Program-made: the position numbers and the translations under genes
Shown: one piece after another, positions 35,045-44,600 of the stretch
Layout of the letters: every line of letters starts with the position of its first letter
Numbering within the stretch: the first letter of the stretch is position 1
Origin: Chromatiales bacterium (ex Bugula neritina AB1)
GTDB lineage: Bacteria > Pseudomonadota > Gammaproteobacteria > Granulosicoccales > Granulosicoccaceae
DNA: 64,000 nt
Assembly (NCBI GenBank): GCA_001730015.1
Contig: MDLA01000192.1
Coordinates: 62,001-126,000 of the forward strand
Reading direction: 5' to 3'
The notes under the pieces: model-generated
The model's input: the letters and a program-made list of their open reading frames with translations, nothing else
Told to the model about the DNA's origin: nothing
The model's database searches: none

Positions 35045-35398
35045 CTACGCGATATCCTCGCCACCCGACGTATAACGCGGGCTGATGTGGTAGCGAAACA
35101 GACAAGCCACTTTGAGTATTTCGCTACACTGCTGGTCCGAACCAGCCCACCGCTCTCCTCCGGGGCTGTTTGGAAAACAGTGTGGACCGATAGACCGGAG
35201 ACTCCGGCATAACAACCGGCTTCTACAAATTTTGGCCCGCATCTCGCAAAGACACGCCAGCTTCCGCTCTACAGCAAACGGCTGAATTCGGGCGCGAATC
35301 ATGCTCTCCAGAAATTCTGTAACCAATACAGGCACTCCAAAGCTGACGGTTGCCCTGGAACAAATCTTAAACTTTTTACACGTTGCGAACCTCTGCAT
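35045..35398 (-). CDS. Possible small cysteine-rich protein of unknown family
   Basis: A 117-residue reading frame divergent from dksA. Support: it starts with ATG preceded at 7 bases by AGGGA, and it occupies most of a 610-base stretch otherwise empty. Seen: 7-8 cysteines, several in the middle (ACLCEMRAKICRSRLLCRS), a high Arg/Ser content, no signal peptide and no TM. I recognise no domain. Against it: the composition is like that of chance frames on the reverse strand of GC-balanced DNA. Confidence 0.35.
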   Translation of the reverse strand: MQRFATCKKFKICSRATVSFGVPVLVTEFLESMIRARIQPFAVERKLACLCEMRAKICRSRLLCRSLRSIGPHCFPNSPGGERWAGSDQQCSEILKVACLFRYHISPRYTSGGEDIA

Positions 35399-35452
35399 GT
35401 TTATTTCCCTAAAGTTAATTCACTGCCGGTCGCTAGCCCCATTTGCATCTAG

Positions 35453-35494
35453 TGCAAGTGATACTTGCAAAACAATCTGTAAGTTACAGATAAT
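35453..35494 (+). promoter_or_regulatory. dksA promoter with two palindromes
   Basis: A -35 like TTGCAA (35465-35470) and a -10 like GATAAT (35489-35494) with an 18-base spacer. A perfect 17-base palindrome, TGCAAGT-GAT-ACTTGCA (35453-35469), covers the -35, and a second, CTGTAA-G-TTACAG (35477-35489), fills the spacer up to the -10. Two different symmetrical sites over one promoter suggest control by dimeric regulators. The spacing to the opposite gene at 35398 would let the same sites act on both. Confidence 0.5.
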
Positions 35495-35531
35495 AAATAA
35501 CAAATAAACAAATTACCGGAGGTAGGTATTA

Positions 35532-35939
35532 ATGTTGACGGAAGAACAGATCATCGCTGCCCCAGAAGATGACTACATGAACGACGAACAACTAGCTTTT
35601 TTTCGTCAGCGTCTTTTGGATATGCGCCAGTCACTTCTGACCGCCGATGAAGATTCAACCATTAGTCATCTTGATGTTGAGCGACCGGCTGATGAGTCCG
35701 ATCGCGCCACTCAGGAAGAGCAGTACTGGATTCAGGTTCACATGAAAGAACGCGAGTCGAATCTGATTCGAGATATCGACAAAGCTCTGCATCGAGTTCG
35801 CATTGGTGAATATGGATTCTGCGAAGACACCGGAGAAGAAATCGGTATTCGCAGGTTACTGATCAGACCCACATCAAAATATACAGCTGAGACACAGGCA
35901 CGCAGGGAACTGCAGACACGTCAATATGCTGCTGCATAA
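35532..35939 (+). CDS. dksA: RNA polymerase-binding transcription factor DksA (single-cysteine form)
   Basis: Binds the secondary channel of RNA polymerase and, with ppGpp, adjusts rRNA and stress transcription. Seen: two coiled-coil helices (about 20-50 and 72-98), the acidic tip DESDRA (about 55-60) with the DxxDxA residues kept, and the C-terminal region EYGFCEDTGEEIGIRRL. Only the first of the four zinc cysteines remains: CxxC reads CEDT and the second pair reads TAET. So the protein should not bind zinc in the E. coli manner; zinc-free DksA variants exist in other proteobacteria. Length 135. RBS GGAGGT precedes the ATG. It stands alone with its own promoter. Confidence 0.93.
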   Translation: MLTEEQIIAAPEDDYMNDEQLAFFRQRLLDMRQSLLTADEDSTISHLDVERPADESDRATQEEQYWIQVHMKERESNLIRDIDKALHRVRIGEYGFCEDTGEEIGIRRLLIRPTSKYTAETQARRELQTRQYAAA

Positions 35940-36038
35940 ATCAGATAGCTAGACCGACTACAGAAAAATATCAGGCGGCAGCCAGAAACAGACAATTGAA
36001 AAGGGCAACTCAGCGGTCATACATTGTGACCGCAGCAA

Positions 36039-36983
36039 TCATCGGCAACGCTCGAATGGACCATTGCTATCCAGTGCCTCTGACCTCCAGATTGCAGTGT
36101 AACCAAGTCTCCTGGCCGTGTCACAGGCCGGTGTAAAGTCCCGCAGCAACTCCCGGTACTCCGTCATGAAAACCGGCTTGTTCGCATCGATAAAAACACG
36201 GGCGTCATCACACCAGCCATCAACGTAGCAATTCTCTATCAGCATCCAGTCGACATCATTGACCAGAACCGGGGCCAGTGCTTCAGCATTTTTCAAACCA
36301 AACCCCAACCCTCTTTTGTGTGACTCAGCTGCAAGCCAGCGAATATACACAATGCTCTGCTCAGCACTGATATTAAAATTGGTACCAGTTCCGACTAATT
36401 GACCCGCTGCGTTGTAGCTTTCCTGATTGAACGCATCTACGTTGTCACCCTCTATCGCATCAAAACCCTTATTTGCACAGCGATCCAGCCTTGCAAGCAT
36501 TACTGCCGACAGTGAGTCTATATCAGCAATATTCAACCACTGTTCATCAGGATAGCCATCATACACCTGCCCGATCGAGGCCTTGGGAATCAACACGGCA
36601 TCATCCCGAAACCATTCGACGGTGCCAACACTTAAATAGCAGATCAAACGAACCCCGCGTTGTTTTAGCTCATCGATAATAATTTGAGGCGTTTCTATAT
36701 CTATATTATAGATATCTACCTCATGCGATGGGTCTACCGGATCCTGCAGTTGCCAATACCATTGCAACTGATCATCAGCAGCAGGCTGCCACCAGGTTGC
36801 TTTCTTCTGCGCCGATACACCGCCAACCAGCTGAGCCGATTCTACCGTGGGGAACACCGACAGCCCCGAAATGAAGACGAGCATCACGACACAACAATTC
36901 TGACGCAGCGCAAGCACGCAAACAATGATCAGTCGATTCAATGGCTTAAAAAAGCGCTGTATCCACGGAAGTGATAGTAGCAA
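36039..36983 (-). CDS. GH114-like (endo-alpha-1,4-polygalactosaminidase family) secreted protein
   Basis: A TIM-barrel protein of the TM1410/DUF297 group (GH114), some members of which cleave alpha-1,4-galactosaminan. Seen: a long hydrophobic N terminus (about 17-50) ending ESAQ, consistent with a signal peptide or anchor; WYWQLQDPVD (about 70-79); VRLICYLSVGTVEWFRDD (about 105-122) with the family's YLSVG and W; the IADIDSLSAVMLARLDRC block; GFDAIEGDNVDAF (about 173-185) with the catalytic-site acids; and WMLIENC. Length 314. The TTG start at 36983 is one base after the nitrile hydratase accessory gene, so it is the last gene of that cluster. A real start further in (Met at 36884) is possible. 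Confidence 0.85.
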   Translation of the reverse strand: MLLSLPWIQRFFKPLNRLIIVCVLALRQNCCVVMLVFISGLSVFPTVESAQLVGGVSAQKKATWWQPAADDQLQWYWQLQDPVDPSHEVDIYNIDIETPQIIIDELKQRGVRLICYLSVGTVEWFRDDAVLIPKASIGQVYDGYPDEQWLNIADIDSLSAVMLARLDRCANKGFDAIEGDNVDAFNQESYNAAGQLVGTGTNFNISAEQSIVYIRWLAAESHKRGLGFGLKNAEALAPVLVNDVDWMLIENCYVDGWCDDARVFIDANKPVFMTEYRELLRDFTPACDTARRLGYTAIWRSEALDSNGPFERCR

Positions 36984-36984
36984 T

Positions 36985-37245
36985 TCAGCGATTCATCAGT
37001 TTTTCTGCGACCAGCATTTCCAATGCAGTTTGCCACTCAGTGTAATAATCTCCACTGCTACTGATCTGCTGCGATTGCTCGCGCTGAGCAATGCACTGCG
37101 CCAGCTGTTCTGCCCATTCATTCCAGCTGAATAAACCCGACTGATGTAGCTGCACTGCCATGGCAAAAGTTCTCGCCTGCCATGGCTCCTCAAACACCGG
37201 CTCACCCTGAGTCATCGGAAGGCGGTGCAATTGATCTATATTCAT
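36985..37245 (-). CDS. Nitrile hydratase accessory protein (metallochaperone type)
   Basis: A short helical protein of 86 residues related to the nitrile hydratase activator (P14K/accessory) and to the N-terminal part of the beta subunit. Seen: the family pattern EPVFEEPWQARTFAMAVQL (15-33), LFSWNEWAEQLAQ and a closing YYTEWQTALEMLVAEK. Such proteins bring cobalt into the alpha subunit, as shown for Co-type enzymes. Its start overlaps the end of the beta subunit gene by 4 bases (ATGA), so the order beta-accessory is coupled; the GH114-like gene follows. Confidence 0.9.
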   Translation of the reverse strand: MNIDQLHRLPMTQGEPVFEEPWQARTFAMAVQLHQSGLFSWNEWAEQLAQCIAQREQSQQISSSGDYYTEWQTALEMLVAEKLMNR

Positions 37246-37943
37246 TTTGAAGCGTTGCCTTCATCACCGTTGCGATGGTTATCAGAACAAAAAGAGTCAA
37301 GCAGATAGGGTTCGAAGAGATCAAGATAAACAGCGGACCTGCCCTCTGTATTATTTTCACCCCATAACTCTGTGGCCTGGAAGCAGACCGTATACAAATG
37401 TGCCGGTACTTTTTCACCGCTGTTGCTGTGTTCGTCGGCAAAAATGTGAGCCCCGTGATACCGAAACACTACGCCGGTTTTGCCTTTAACGTACGCTGGT
37501 GCTCTAGTATGCGTTCGAGGGTTATCGTGCTTGACCGACACCCTGTCCCCCAATTCAAACTGCTGCTTACTGTCTGCAGGCAGCAACGTCGGGCCACCAG
37601 TCGCTAGAATCGCTTGCAGCTTGTCTGAGGTAACTGCCTGCATATCGGTAGTTCGCTCCTTGCGACCGGAGCGAAGTTCTCCCTCTGTCACCAGACCACG
37701 CTGCAGTAATAGCAATTCAAGCCCGTGCAGCCAGTGCTCATAATAACTACTGGCCAGATAATGGGCCGGATCCATACTCTCCCGGGCAAATCGGGATTGA
37801 TCCAGGTTCCATTGACCAAGCAAACCACACGCTAGAGTCAGACTGAAAACTGACGCTTCCCACTCATGCTCAAAATTTTCTTCCCGGGATAGATCAATTG
37901 GACCAAAGCCGTGTTTGCCACCCAGATCATGTGCACCGTTCAT
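37242..37943 (-). CDS. nthB: Nitrile hydratase subunit beta
   Basis: Structural partner of the catalytic alpha subunit; the heterodimer hydrates nitriles to amides. Seen: the family start MNGAHDLGGKHGFGPI (1-16), EHEWEASVFSLTLACG (26-41), YYEHWLHGLELLL (67-79), and the C-terminal SH3-like domain with FELGDRVSVKHDNPRTHTRAP (127-147, in part) and KGKTGVVFRYHGAHIFADE. Arg residues that touch the metal site are present in the NPRTHTRAP loop. Length 233 is typical. It lies 5 bases after the alpha subunit gene and overlaps the accessory gene by 4. Confidence 0.96.
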   Translation of the reverse strand: MNGAHDLGGKHGFGPIDLSREENFEHEWEASVFSLTLACGLLGQWNLDQSRFARESMDPAHYLASSYYEHWLHGLELLLLQRGLVTEGELRSGRKERTTDMQAVTSDKLQAILATGGPTLLPADSKQQFELGDRVSVKHDNPRTHTRAPAYVKGKTGVVFRYHGAHIFADEHSNSGEKVPAHLYTVCFQATELWGENNTEGRSAVYLDLFEPYLLDSFCSDNHRNGDEGNASK

Positions 37944-37948
37944 ATCAG

Positions 37949-38563
37949 TTACACCGGAGCGCCAGCCAGCGCAACGCCTATCATCGAATCCCGGCTCACC
38001 AGTTTTTCCAGCTCTTTCTGATCAAGATGCTCTGTATCAGCCGGCCGCATTGGTAGCACCAGGTAACGTATTTCCGCGGTAGAATCCCAAACCCGCACCT
38101 CGACGTCCGGATCGAGAGTTACGCCGAATTCGCCAAGCACCGCCCTCGGCTCACTTACTGCCCTGGCCCTATAACTGGATGCCTTGTACCAGGTTGGCGG
38201 CAGCCCAAGTACCGGCCATGGATAACAGGAACACAGAGTGCACACCACCATATTGTGTATTTCAGGCGTATTTTCAACGCAGACCATATGCTCACCCTGC
38301 CTTCCCTGATACCCCATTTCCATGATTGCCGCAGTCGCATCGTTCATCAACCGATGCCGATAGTCATCATCAACCCAGGCTCTGGCAACTACACTCGCAC
38401 CGTTTTTAGGGCCCACGCGATGCTCATAGGTATCGACCAGCGCATCGAGTGTACCGGGGTCGACCAGATTCTTGTCTAATAGCAACGCTTCCAGTTTTCT
38501 GACGCGCTCCTCTATTTCGCTGAGCGGTGTGTCATGGGAGTGATGATGCGGATGATCGGCCAT
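37949..38563 (-). CDS. nthA: Nitrile hydratase subunit alpha, cobalt type
   Basis: Metal-bearing catalytic subunit. Seen: the metal-binding motif VCTLCSCYPWP, whose Cys-Thr-Leu-Cys-Ser-Cys form marks Co(III) enzymes (Fe-type enzymes have Ser in place of Thr); the two outer residues Cys-Ser-Cys are the ones oxidised to sulfinic and sulfenic acid. Also seen: YRARAVSEPRAVLGEFG and the closing VWDSTAEIRYLVLP. The frame is open to 38650, but I choose the ATG at 38563 since AGGAG precedes it and family members begin here. The N terminus is His-rich (MADHPHHHSHD), which could bind cobalt. 205 residues is usual. First gene of the cluster alpha-beta-accessory-GH114. Confidence 0.96.
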   Translation of the reverse strand: MADHPHHHSHDTPLSEIEERVRKLEALLLDKNLVDPGTLDALVDTYEHRVGPKNGASVVARAWVDDDYRHRLMNDATAAIMEMGYQGRQGEHMVCVENTPEIHNMVVCTLCSCYPWPVLGLPPTWYKASSYRARAVSEPRAVLGEFGVTLDPDVEVRVWDSTAEIRYLVLPMRPADTEHLDQKELEKLVSRDSMIGVALAGAPV

Positions 38564-38701
38564 GTTTGACTCCTGCAATCTGCAAGCTAACCAAGATAAA
38601 CTTAGAATACCACCAACCCCCCTTTTACCGCTGCCCGGTTTAACAGACAATTTGCATTACCATTTCGCTCTTAACCTGATAACGCCACACTTGCGTTTAA
38701 A

Positions 38702-39181
38702 ATGGCAATAACTCGAAATGTAAACGGGCGCGAACCGATGATAAAATATAGTCTTATTGCGGCACTGGTTATTGCCATAGCTCTCACCGTGATTCTGATC
38801 AGACAGGCTCGCATCAGCGCGCAGCAATCACCACCCGCCTTGCAGGCTGGCACACTTGCCCCTTGTGGAAAAAAACCCAATTGCGTCTCGAGCGCCGCCC
38901 CCACCGACAGCGACCAGTACATTGCACCTATCAGCAACCCGGGTGCAACAATCCAATCAATCTCCGCAGCCATTGAAAAGATGGGCGGAACAACTCAAAC
39001 CGTCGATGGCGATACCCTAACCGCAACATTCACCAGCGCTTTATTCGGCTTCGTAGACGATATGACCGTACTGCCCGACACCAGCGCAGGCATTTTCCAG
39101 ATCAGATCTTCATCGCGGGTGGGCTACAGCGATATGGGGGCCAACCGCAAACGCGTAGAGCAACTGCGAGCCTCTCTCTAA
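38702..39181 (+). CDS. DUF1499 family protein, membrane-anchored
   Basis: A 159-residue protein of the DUF1499 family, which has no settled function. Seen: an N-terminal TM (about 14-33), then the family core: LAPCGKKPNCVSSAA (52-66) with the two conserved cysteines, the short loop with YIAPI, LTATFTSALFGFVDDM and the terminal RSSSRVGYSDMGANRKRVE, which is the strongest motif. An ATG at 38738 would remove 12 residues without loss of the anchor. It diverges from the nitrile hydratase genes across 138 bases. Confidence 0.85.
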   Translation: MAITRNVNGREPMIKYSLIAALVIAIALTVILIRQARISAQQSPPALQAGTLAPCGKKPNCVSSAAPTDSDQYIAPISNPGATIQSISAAIEKMGGTTQTVDGDTLTATFTSALFGFVDDMTVLPDTSAGIFQIRSSSRVGYSDMGANRKRVEQLRASL

Positions 39182-39372
39182 CGTGCATTTTTAATCGAAT
39201 CAAATTACAACGTGGCAGAGCCACCTCGGGCAATCGAGCGAGATCATACTCACCACTTTTAAACCTGCGCCTGCCAACGTTTCGGCAGCGAACCGACAAT
39301 CCACGACTATACTTTTAAAACACAAAGAGCAAACAACACGGCCTGCTAACCGGGCACAACCGAGGACTCAAC

Positions 39373-40068
39373 TTGAGCGAGCAGCAGTTACCCGAAACTG
39401 AGCCAGGTACCTCACCCGGCGATACTCCGGATGACATTAGAACCGCCGATCTACTGACCGCTATGGAGTCGAGAATTCTTGGTGCCTTGATCGAGAAACA
39501 ACTCAGCACACCTGACTCCTATCCCCTCACCGTCAACAGCCTGCTGAGCGCTTGCAACCAGAAGTCCAATCGCGAGCCGGTCAGCACCTATGAGCAAGGC
39601 GAAGTTGTCCGAACCCTGCGGCAACTGGAGCAGCGTCGATTTGTCCGCTATGAAATGGGCGCACGCAGCGAGAGGTATGAACAACGCCTTGGTCACGAAC
39701 TTTCCCTGAGCAAAAAACAGCAGGCACTGCTGTGCGTAATGATGCTTCGCGGACCGCAAACCCCGAACGAATTAATGACGCGCACACAACGACTATATGA
39801 ATTTACAGATCGTGAAGACATGCTGGTCAGCCTGGAAAGAATGACCCAGGGAGCTGAACCGGTAGCGATTCTGATTCCAAGGCAATCGGGTCAACGTGAT
39901 GATCGCTATGGTCATCTGTTGTGCGGCAAACCCGAGTTTATCGCGTCGGCAAACAACACGCGACGCAGTAACTCTGCGAGTGAAATTGAAGAACTGAAAA
40001 ACCAGCTTAGTGCACTGCAAAAGCAACTGGATCGCTTGTATGAACTAACCGGCCATACACCCGAATAA
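39373..40068 (+). CDS. yceH: DUF480 protein YceH
   Basis: A 231-residue protein made of two winged-helix domains. Seen: RILGALIEKQLSTPDSYPL (35-53) and SLLSACNQKSNREPV (56-70), the DUF480 hallmark, VVRTLRQLEQRRFVR, and the second domain with ALLCVMMLRGPQTPNELMTR. A coiled-coil tail of about 25 residues ends the protein. It starts with TTG at 39373; the first 25 residues are Pro/acidic and not conserved. Function is not established, though YceH affects motility and stress in enterics. It stands alone with a 70-base gap to the next gene. Confidence 0.93.
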   Translation: MSEQQLPETEPGTSPGDTPDDIRTADLLTAMESRILGALIEKQLSTPDSYPLTVNSLLSACNQKSNREPVSTYEQGEVVRTLRQLEQRRFVRYEMGARSERYEQRLGHELSLSKKQQALLCVMMLRGPQTPNELMTRTQRLYEFTDREDMLVSLERMTQGAEPVAILIPRQSGQRDDRYGHLLCGKPEFIASANNTRRSNSASEIEELKNQLSALQKQLDRLYELTGHTPE

Positions 40069-40138
40069 ATACACCCCACTAGACCGGCTTGAATACCGAT
40101 CCGACAACCAATTCAACACCACAACGGATACCATAATC

Positions 40139-41398
40139 ATGACTGACACCACCCCCTGGACACAGGCAATGCCCGACTGGCAATTTGAGCTCATGCGGGA
40201 CATTATTGCTGCACCGAGCCCGGTCGGTATGGAAAGCGCAATGACGCACGGGGTCATCAAACCCTGCTTTGATGAATTCGCTCCGGATACCTGGGCAATG
40301 CATCGCTTCCAGGGTAACGCCGGCGTGGTCTGGGATACTCACCCGGGTCAAGACGATATGTTCAAGGTTATGATCATCGGCCATGCTGATAAAATACGTA
40401 TGCAGGTAAGAAAGATCGGAGCCGACGGAAAAATCTGGATCAACACCGATGCGTTTTTACCCTGCACCCTGATCGGTCACGAGGTAACACTGTACAGCGA
40501 AGATCCAAAAAAGCCGGGCAGTTACCGGGCTCTCAACGGCGGCACTGTAGAAGCTCTCGGCGCTATTCACTTTTCCGAACCGGCACAACGAACCGGCGAT
40601 AAAGGCATCAGTCCGAAGCAAATATATCTGGAGCTACAGATTCACGGCGAGAACAAAGCAGCGCAGATAGAGCAACTGGGTATACGCCCCGGCGATACCT
40701 TACTGTTAAATCGTCCGATCAAGCGATCTTTCAGTCCGAATACATTCTATGGCGCTTATCTCGACAACGGCCTGGGCTGCTTTGTCGCGGCCGAAGTCGC
40801 TCGACTGGTTGCACAGAGCGGTGGCTTTAAGAAAGTCAGATGTATGTTTGCATTCGCTTCACACGAAGAAATCGGACGCTTTGGCAGCCGTGTAATGGCG
40901 GGCGTTTTGAAGCCGGACGCAATTATTGCAGTTGACGTCAACCACGACTACGTTGCGGCACCGAATATCGGTGATCGCAATATGTCACCGCTGGAAATGG
41001 GTAAAGGTTTTACTCTATCCACCGGTGCAATTGTCAGTGAGCAACTTAATGCTCGAATCAAAACCACCGCATTGAAACACGATATCCCGATTCAGCTAGA
41101 CGTATGTGGAGGCGATACCGGAACAGATGGTATGGCGGGTGTACTGGCGAGTATTGATTGTGCCGCCACCTCTATAGGGTTCCCGATTCGAAATATGCAT
41201 ACCATTTCGGAAAGCGCAAATACCAGTGATATCCTGGCATCGATTCACGCAATATTTGAATCTCTGGACAGCATGAATCAGGAGAAGAATCTTCACGAGA
41301 GCTTTAAGTCTGGTCATCCGCGTCTGGACAAAGCTGATCCTCTGGTACACCGCAAAGCAAAAAATAAAGCAAAAAAGAGCGGTGATAAAAAGAAATAA
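40139..41398 (+). CDS. M42-family aminopeptidase of the NAGGN-osmoprotectant type
   Basis: A dinuclear-metal peptidase of 419 residues. Seen: first metal ligand in IIGHADKI (about 79-86, M42 His-x-Asp), the bridging Asp in YLDNGLGC (about 203-210), the catalytic Glu pair SHEEIGRFGS (about 240-249), AVDVNHD (about 263-269) and the last His in NMHTISES (about 356-363). The length, the PTAFLP-like segment (TDAFLPCTLIGHEV) and the Lys-rich C-terminal tail are those of peptidases clustered with N-acetylglutaminylglutamine amide genes, but those genes are not in this window. A general M42 aminopeptidase is the alternative. Confidence 0.85.
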   Translation: MTDTTPWTQAMPDWQFELMRDIIAAPSPVGMESAMTHGVIKPCFDEFAPDTWAMHRFQGNAGVVWDTHPGQDDMFKVMIIGHADKIRMQVRKIGADGKIWINTDAFLPCTLIGHEVTLYSEDPKKPGSYRALNGGTVEALGAIHFSEPAQRTGDKGISPKQIYLELQIHGENKAAQIEQLGIRPGDTLLLNRPIKRSFSPNTFYGAYLDNGLGCFVAAEVARLVAQSGGFKKVRCMFAFASHEEIGRFGSRVMAGVLKPDAIIAVDVNHDYVAAPNIGDRNMSPLEMGKGFTLSTGAIVSEQLNARIKTTALKHDIPIQLDVCGGDTGTDGMAGVLASIDCAATSIGFPIRNMHTISESANTSDILASIHAIFESLDSMNQEKNLHESFKSGHPRLDKADPLVHRKAKNKAKKSGDKKK

Positions 41399-41699
41399 CT
41401 ATCCGCGCCGCGCAGTTATTTATTATCCGTTAGCGCAGGTGGCCGAGTCATTGCCACCAGCGTTCATATCAATTCAAACCGCATTCCATAAATAGCTGCA
41501 TTTGCACCGCAACTTCTAACAGGCAACTATCCAGCGCCCGTCCATAAACGGGGACGTAACGAGGAACACTCAGGTGCGTGAGATTTCGCCTATTACATGT
41601 GGGCGTTTAGTCATTCTAAATAACTACATGTAGTCGGGGAAAGATCGCGTGTCCTGAGGAATCCGCAGTAGTGCCCGTCTATAGTCGGGCACTATTTAG
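41399..41699. other. 301-base gap with a terminator-like hairpin
   Basis: Between the converging ends of the M42 peptidase and SNF2 genes I see no gene. The only strong structure is the hairpin at 41669-41694 listed separately. Confidence 0.5.
41669..41694. terminator. Hairpin terminator between M42 peptidase and SNF2 helicase
   Basis: A perfect 9-base stem, TAGTGCCCG (41669-41677) and CGGGCACTA (41686-41694), with an 8-base loop, followed on the plus strand by TTT and lying 5 bases after the minus-strand stop codon. Likely used in both directions; the T-run is short. Confidence 0.65.
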
Positions 41700-44600
41700 T
41701 TAGCTGGTCGAAAAAAGCTCAAGGATATCGTCCGCCGCCAGACTCTGAATACTCTGATCCCGGTTTTCTATCACGATATCCGCAAGCTGCCGCTTTCGTT
41801 CCTGTAGCTCGACAATTTTCTCTTCAACCGTATTCTCGGTGATCATGCGATAGACAAACACGGGTTTGTCCTGACCAATACGATGAGCACGGTCTATTGC
41901 CTGATTTTCAACCGCCGGATTCCACCAGGGATCGTAGAGAATAACGGTATCGGCTTGTGTTAAATTTAGACCTGTGCCGCCCGCCTTAAGCGAAATTAAA
42001 AACACCGAGACATCTCCGGATTGAAATTCGTCTACCGCCTCGTCTCGCTTTTTGGTTTTACCGGTAAGCTTGGTGTAGGAAATTCCGGCTGCTTTCACTT
42101 CTTCTTCTATTAGCGCAAGCATCTCCGTGAATTGCGAAAACAGCAGCACTCGGCGACCTTCTTCAACAAAATTGGGTAACATCTCCATCAGTGAATCAAG
42201 CTTGGCCGACTGCGTAACACTTCGTGCCTGCGACATCTTCACCAGACGAGGGTCAAGACAAGTCTGTCGCATGCGAAGTAATGCATCCAGAACGGTGATA
42301 TGACTTTGACCCAGGCCACTTTCCGACAGTGCTCTGCGTACTCTGGATTCCATCGATGCACGGATCCCTTCATAGAGCACCGCCTGCTCAGGATACAATG
42401 GCACGCGATGAACAATTTCCGTCTTAGCCGGTAATTCGGAAGCCACCGCATCTTTGCTGCGGCGAAGTATGAATGGCTTCAGGCGTTTAGTCAGCGCAAT
42501 TGCCGGCAGAGTTTGTGAGGTTTTTTCAATCGGGTGGCGAAAGGTTTTGTTGAAATGTTTCTGATCACCGAAAAAACCGGGCATCAGAAAGCGGAACTGC
42601 GACCACACCTCACCCAGATGATTCTCCACCGGTGTTCCCGTCAGGCAGAGTTTGTGCTTTGCGTTAACTTCGCAGACCGCTTTAGCCTGCTTGGTGGACG
42701 GATTTTTTATCGCCTGTGCTTCATCGAGAATAAGATAGTGGTAGTCAATACTCTGATGCACTTCCAGATCACGTGAAAGAAGCGCATAGGTGGTTAACAG
42801 CAAATCGTACTGCCCCAGTTTTTCAAAGTACTCGACCCGCTCCATACCATGCAGCACCAGTACGTTCAACTCCGGTGCAAATTTCTCTGTTTCACGACGC
42901 CAGTTACCCATTAAACTGGTGGGCGCAACCACCAGCGACGGGCCACTGCTACGGCCACTGTTCTTTTCGACCAGCACCGTTGCGAGCGCCTGTACTGTTT
43001 TACCTAAGCCCATATCATCAGCGAGAATTCCGCTGAAACCGAATTCACGCAAAAACTGCAGCCAGTTGAGCCCGTCGCGCTGGTAGTCACGCAGATCAGC
43101 AGTCAGCGAATCGGGTACCGGCACGGAATCAATACCATCGAAGGACTGGATCCGCTGCAAAATCTCAGCAAGCCTGCCGGGCACTTCCCACTCAAGTGAT
43201 ACTTCGCCCGTCGCACTGATGCCTTCAGCAATATCGTTGATCAGTGTTGATTGCAGATCAGAGAATCGTAATTTTCCGTCTTCGTGCTCATGCATCTCCA
43301 CCAGCACTTCCAGCACCGGTCTGATATGCCGGATCGGAAATTCGATCAGTGTTTCTTCGTCGAGCCAGACGGTGGCGGAAGATTCCGGATCATCGAGATA
43401 GCGCTGTAAGTCGGGGCCAACCCGTTCCAGAAAACTGGCCAGCACAGGTATCAGGGCTATTGGCTGACCATCTATAATGAAGTTGAGATCAAGATCAAAC
43501 CAGTGATTGGCTGCAGAATGATCTACGTTCATCTGCCATTCCGTAGAGGTGATTATGCGGAACTGAAACTCCGGGGCACGCTCGATTATCCAGTTATTGC
43601 GCCTGAGCTCCGCCAGCTTGCCATCAATTAAGTCTTGCCAAAGCACCATATCCCGTGAGGTTTTTGCCTCGACATCCAGTTGAATAGTGCCCTGATGATG
43701 ACGCGTCGTAACCCAGCCAGGCATGTTGGATCCGGTCAACTCATTCATCAACGCCAGTTCATCTTCCGGCTGGCGGATAACGCGAACGAACTCGCCGCTA
43801 CCTTGCCGGTGCAAAAACTCTTTCTCATCGCCGATAGCCATCATGTGCGGCAGCCGGGCGCCGTCATAGTCAACCTTCACTTCGGCATAGCGATGCGTGC
43901 CTTCGAGATCCTTGCGCGCGGTCAGTATCACTACCCCGCGAGGCTTGACTCCGGCAATCTGGCGAATATCTATTGCCGCAGGAAGAGGCAAATCCACCGA
44001 TTCCAGTGATTCCACCATCAGTTCCGATATGCGCATGGCATCCGGCTCGGCAACCGGCGGCAAATAAGGGATGGCAGAGAGAAACTTTGGCGGTACGTCA
44101 GTTTCTATCACTCCGCATCGGGCCGTTCGATGCAATATATACCAGGGAGGCGAAGTCGGAAGGCACACAAAGGGCTCTTTGCTATCCACCAGGTTCAACT
44201 GCAGACTGCGCTTGTTATTTTCCTGTTCGATCCAGTCCGCTTCAATCGGACGATTAATATCGAGAGTCAGCGGTTTGCTATCAAACGCTTCATAGTAACA
44301 ACAGCCACTCTCTACCATCCATCGAAACACCATATAGCCATGTTCACCACTCAGATGCAGACCGGTCGGGCTGTCTTTGAGTCCGATCAGTGCATTGCAT
44401 ATGCGCGCGTCACGGCCACTAAGATCCGTTGCATCGAAGTGCCGTCGGTCAAGCGTCAGTGGAGACGACTTCCCGAGACCGCCACTGCGTAATTTTCGCG
44501 CCGAATAAGCGGCAACTTCGTAGCGTACACTTTGTTGCAGAGAAATCTGCCGGATTCGATATAGCACTACCACCGGGTCGGCAGACAGTGATCCTTCATC

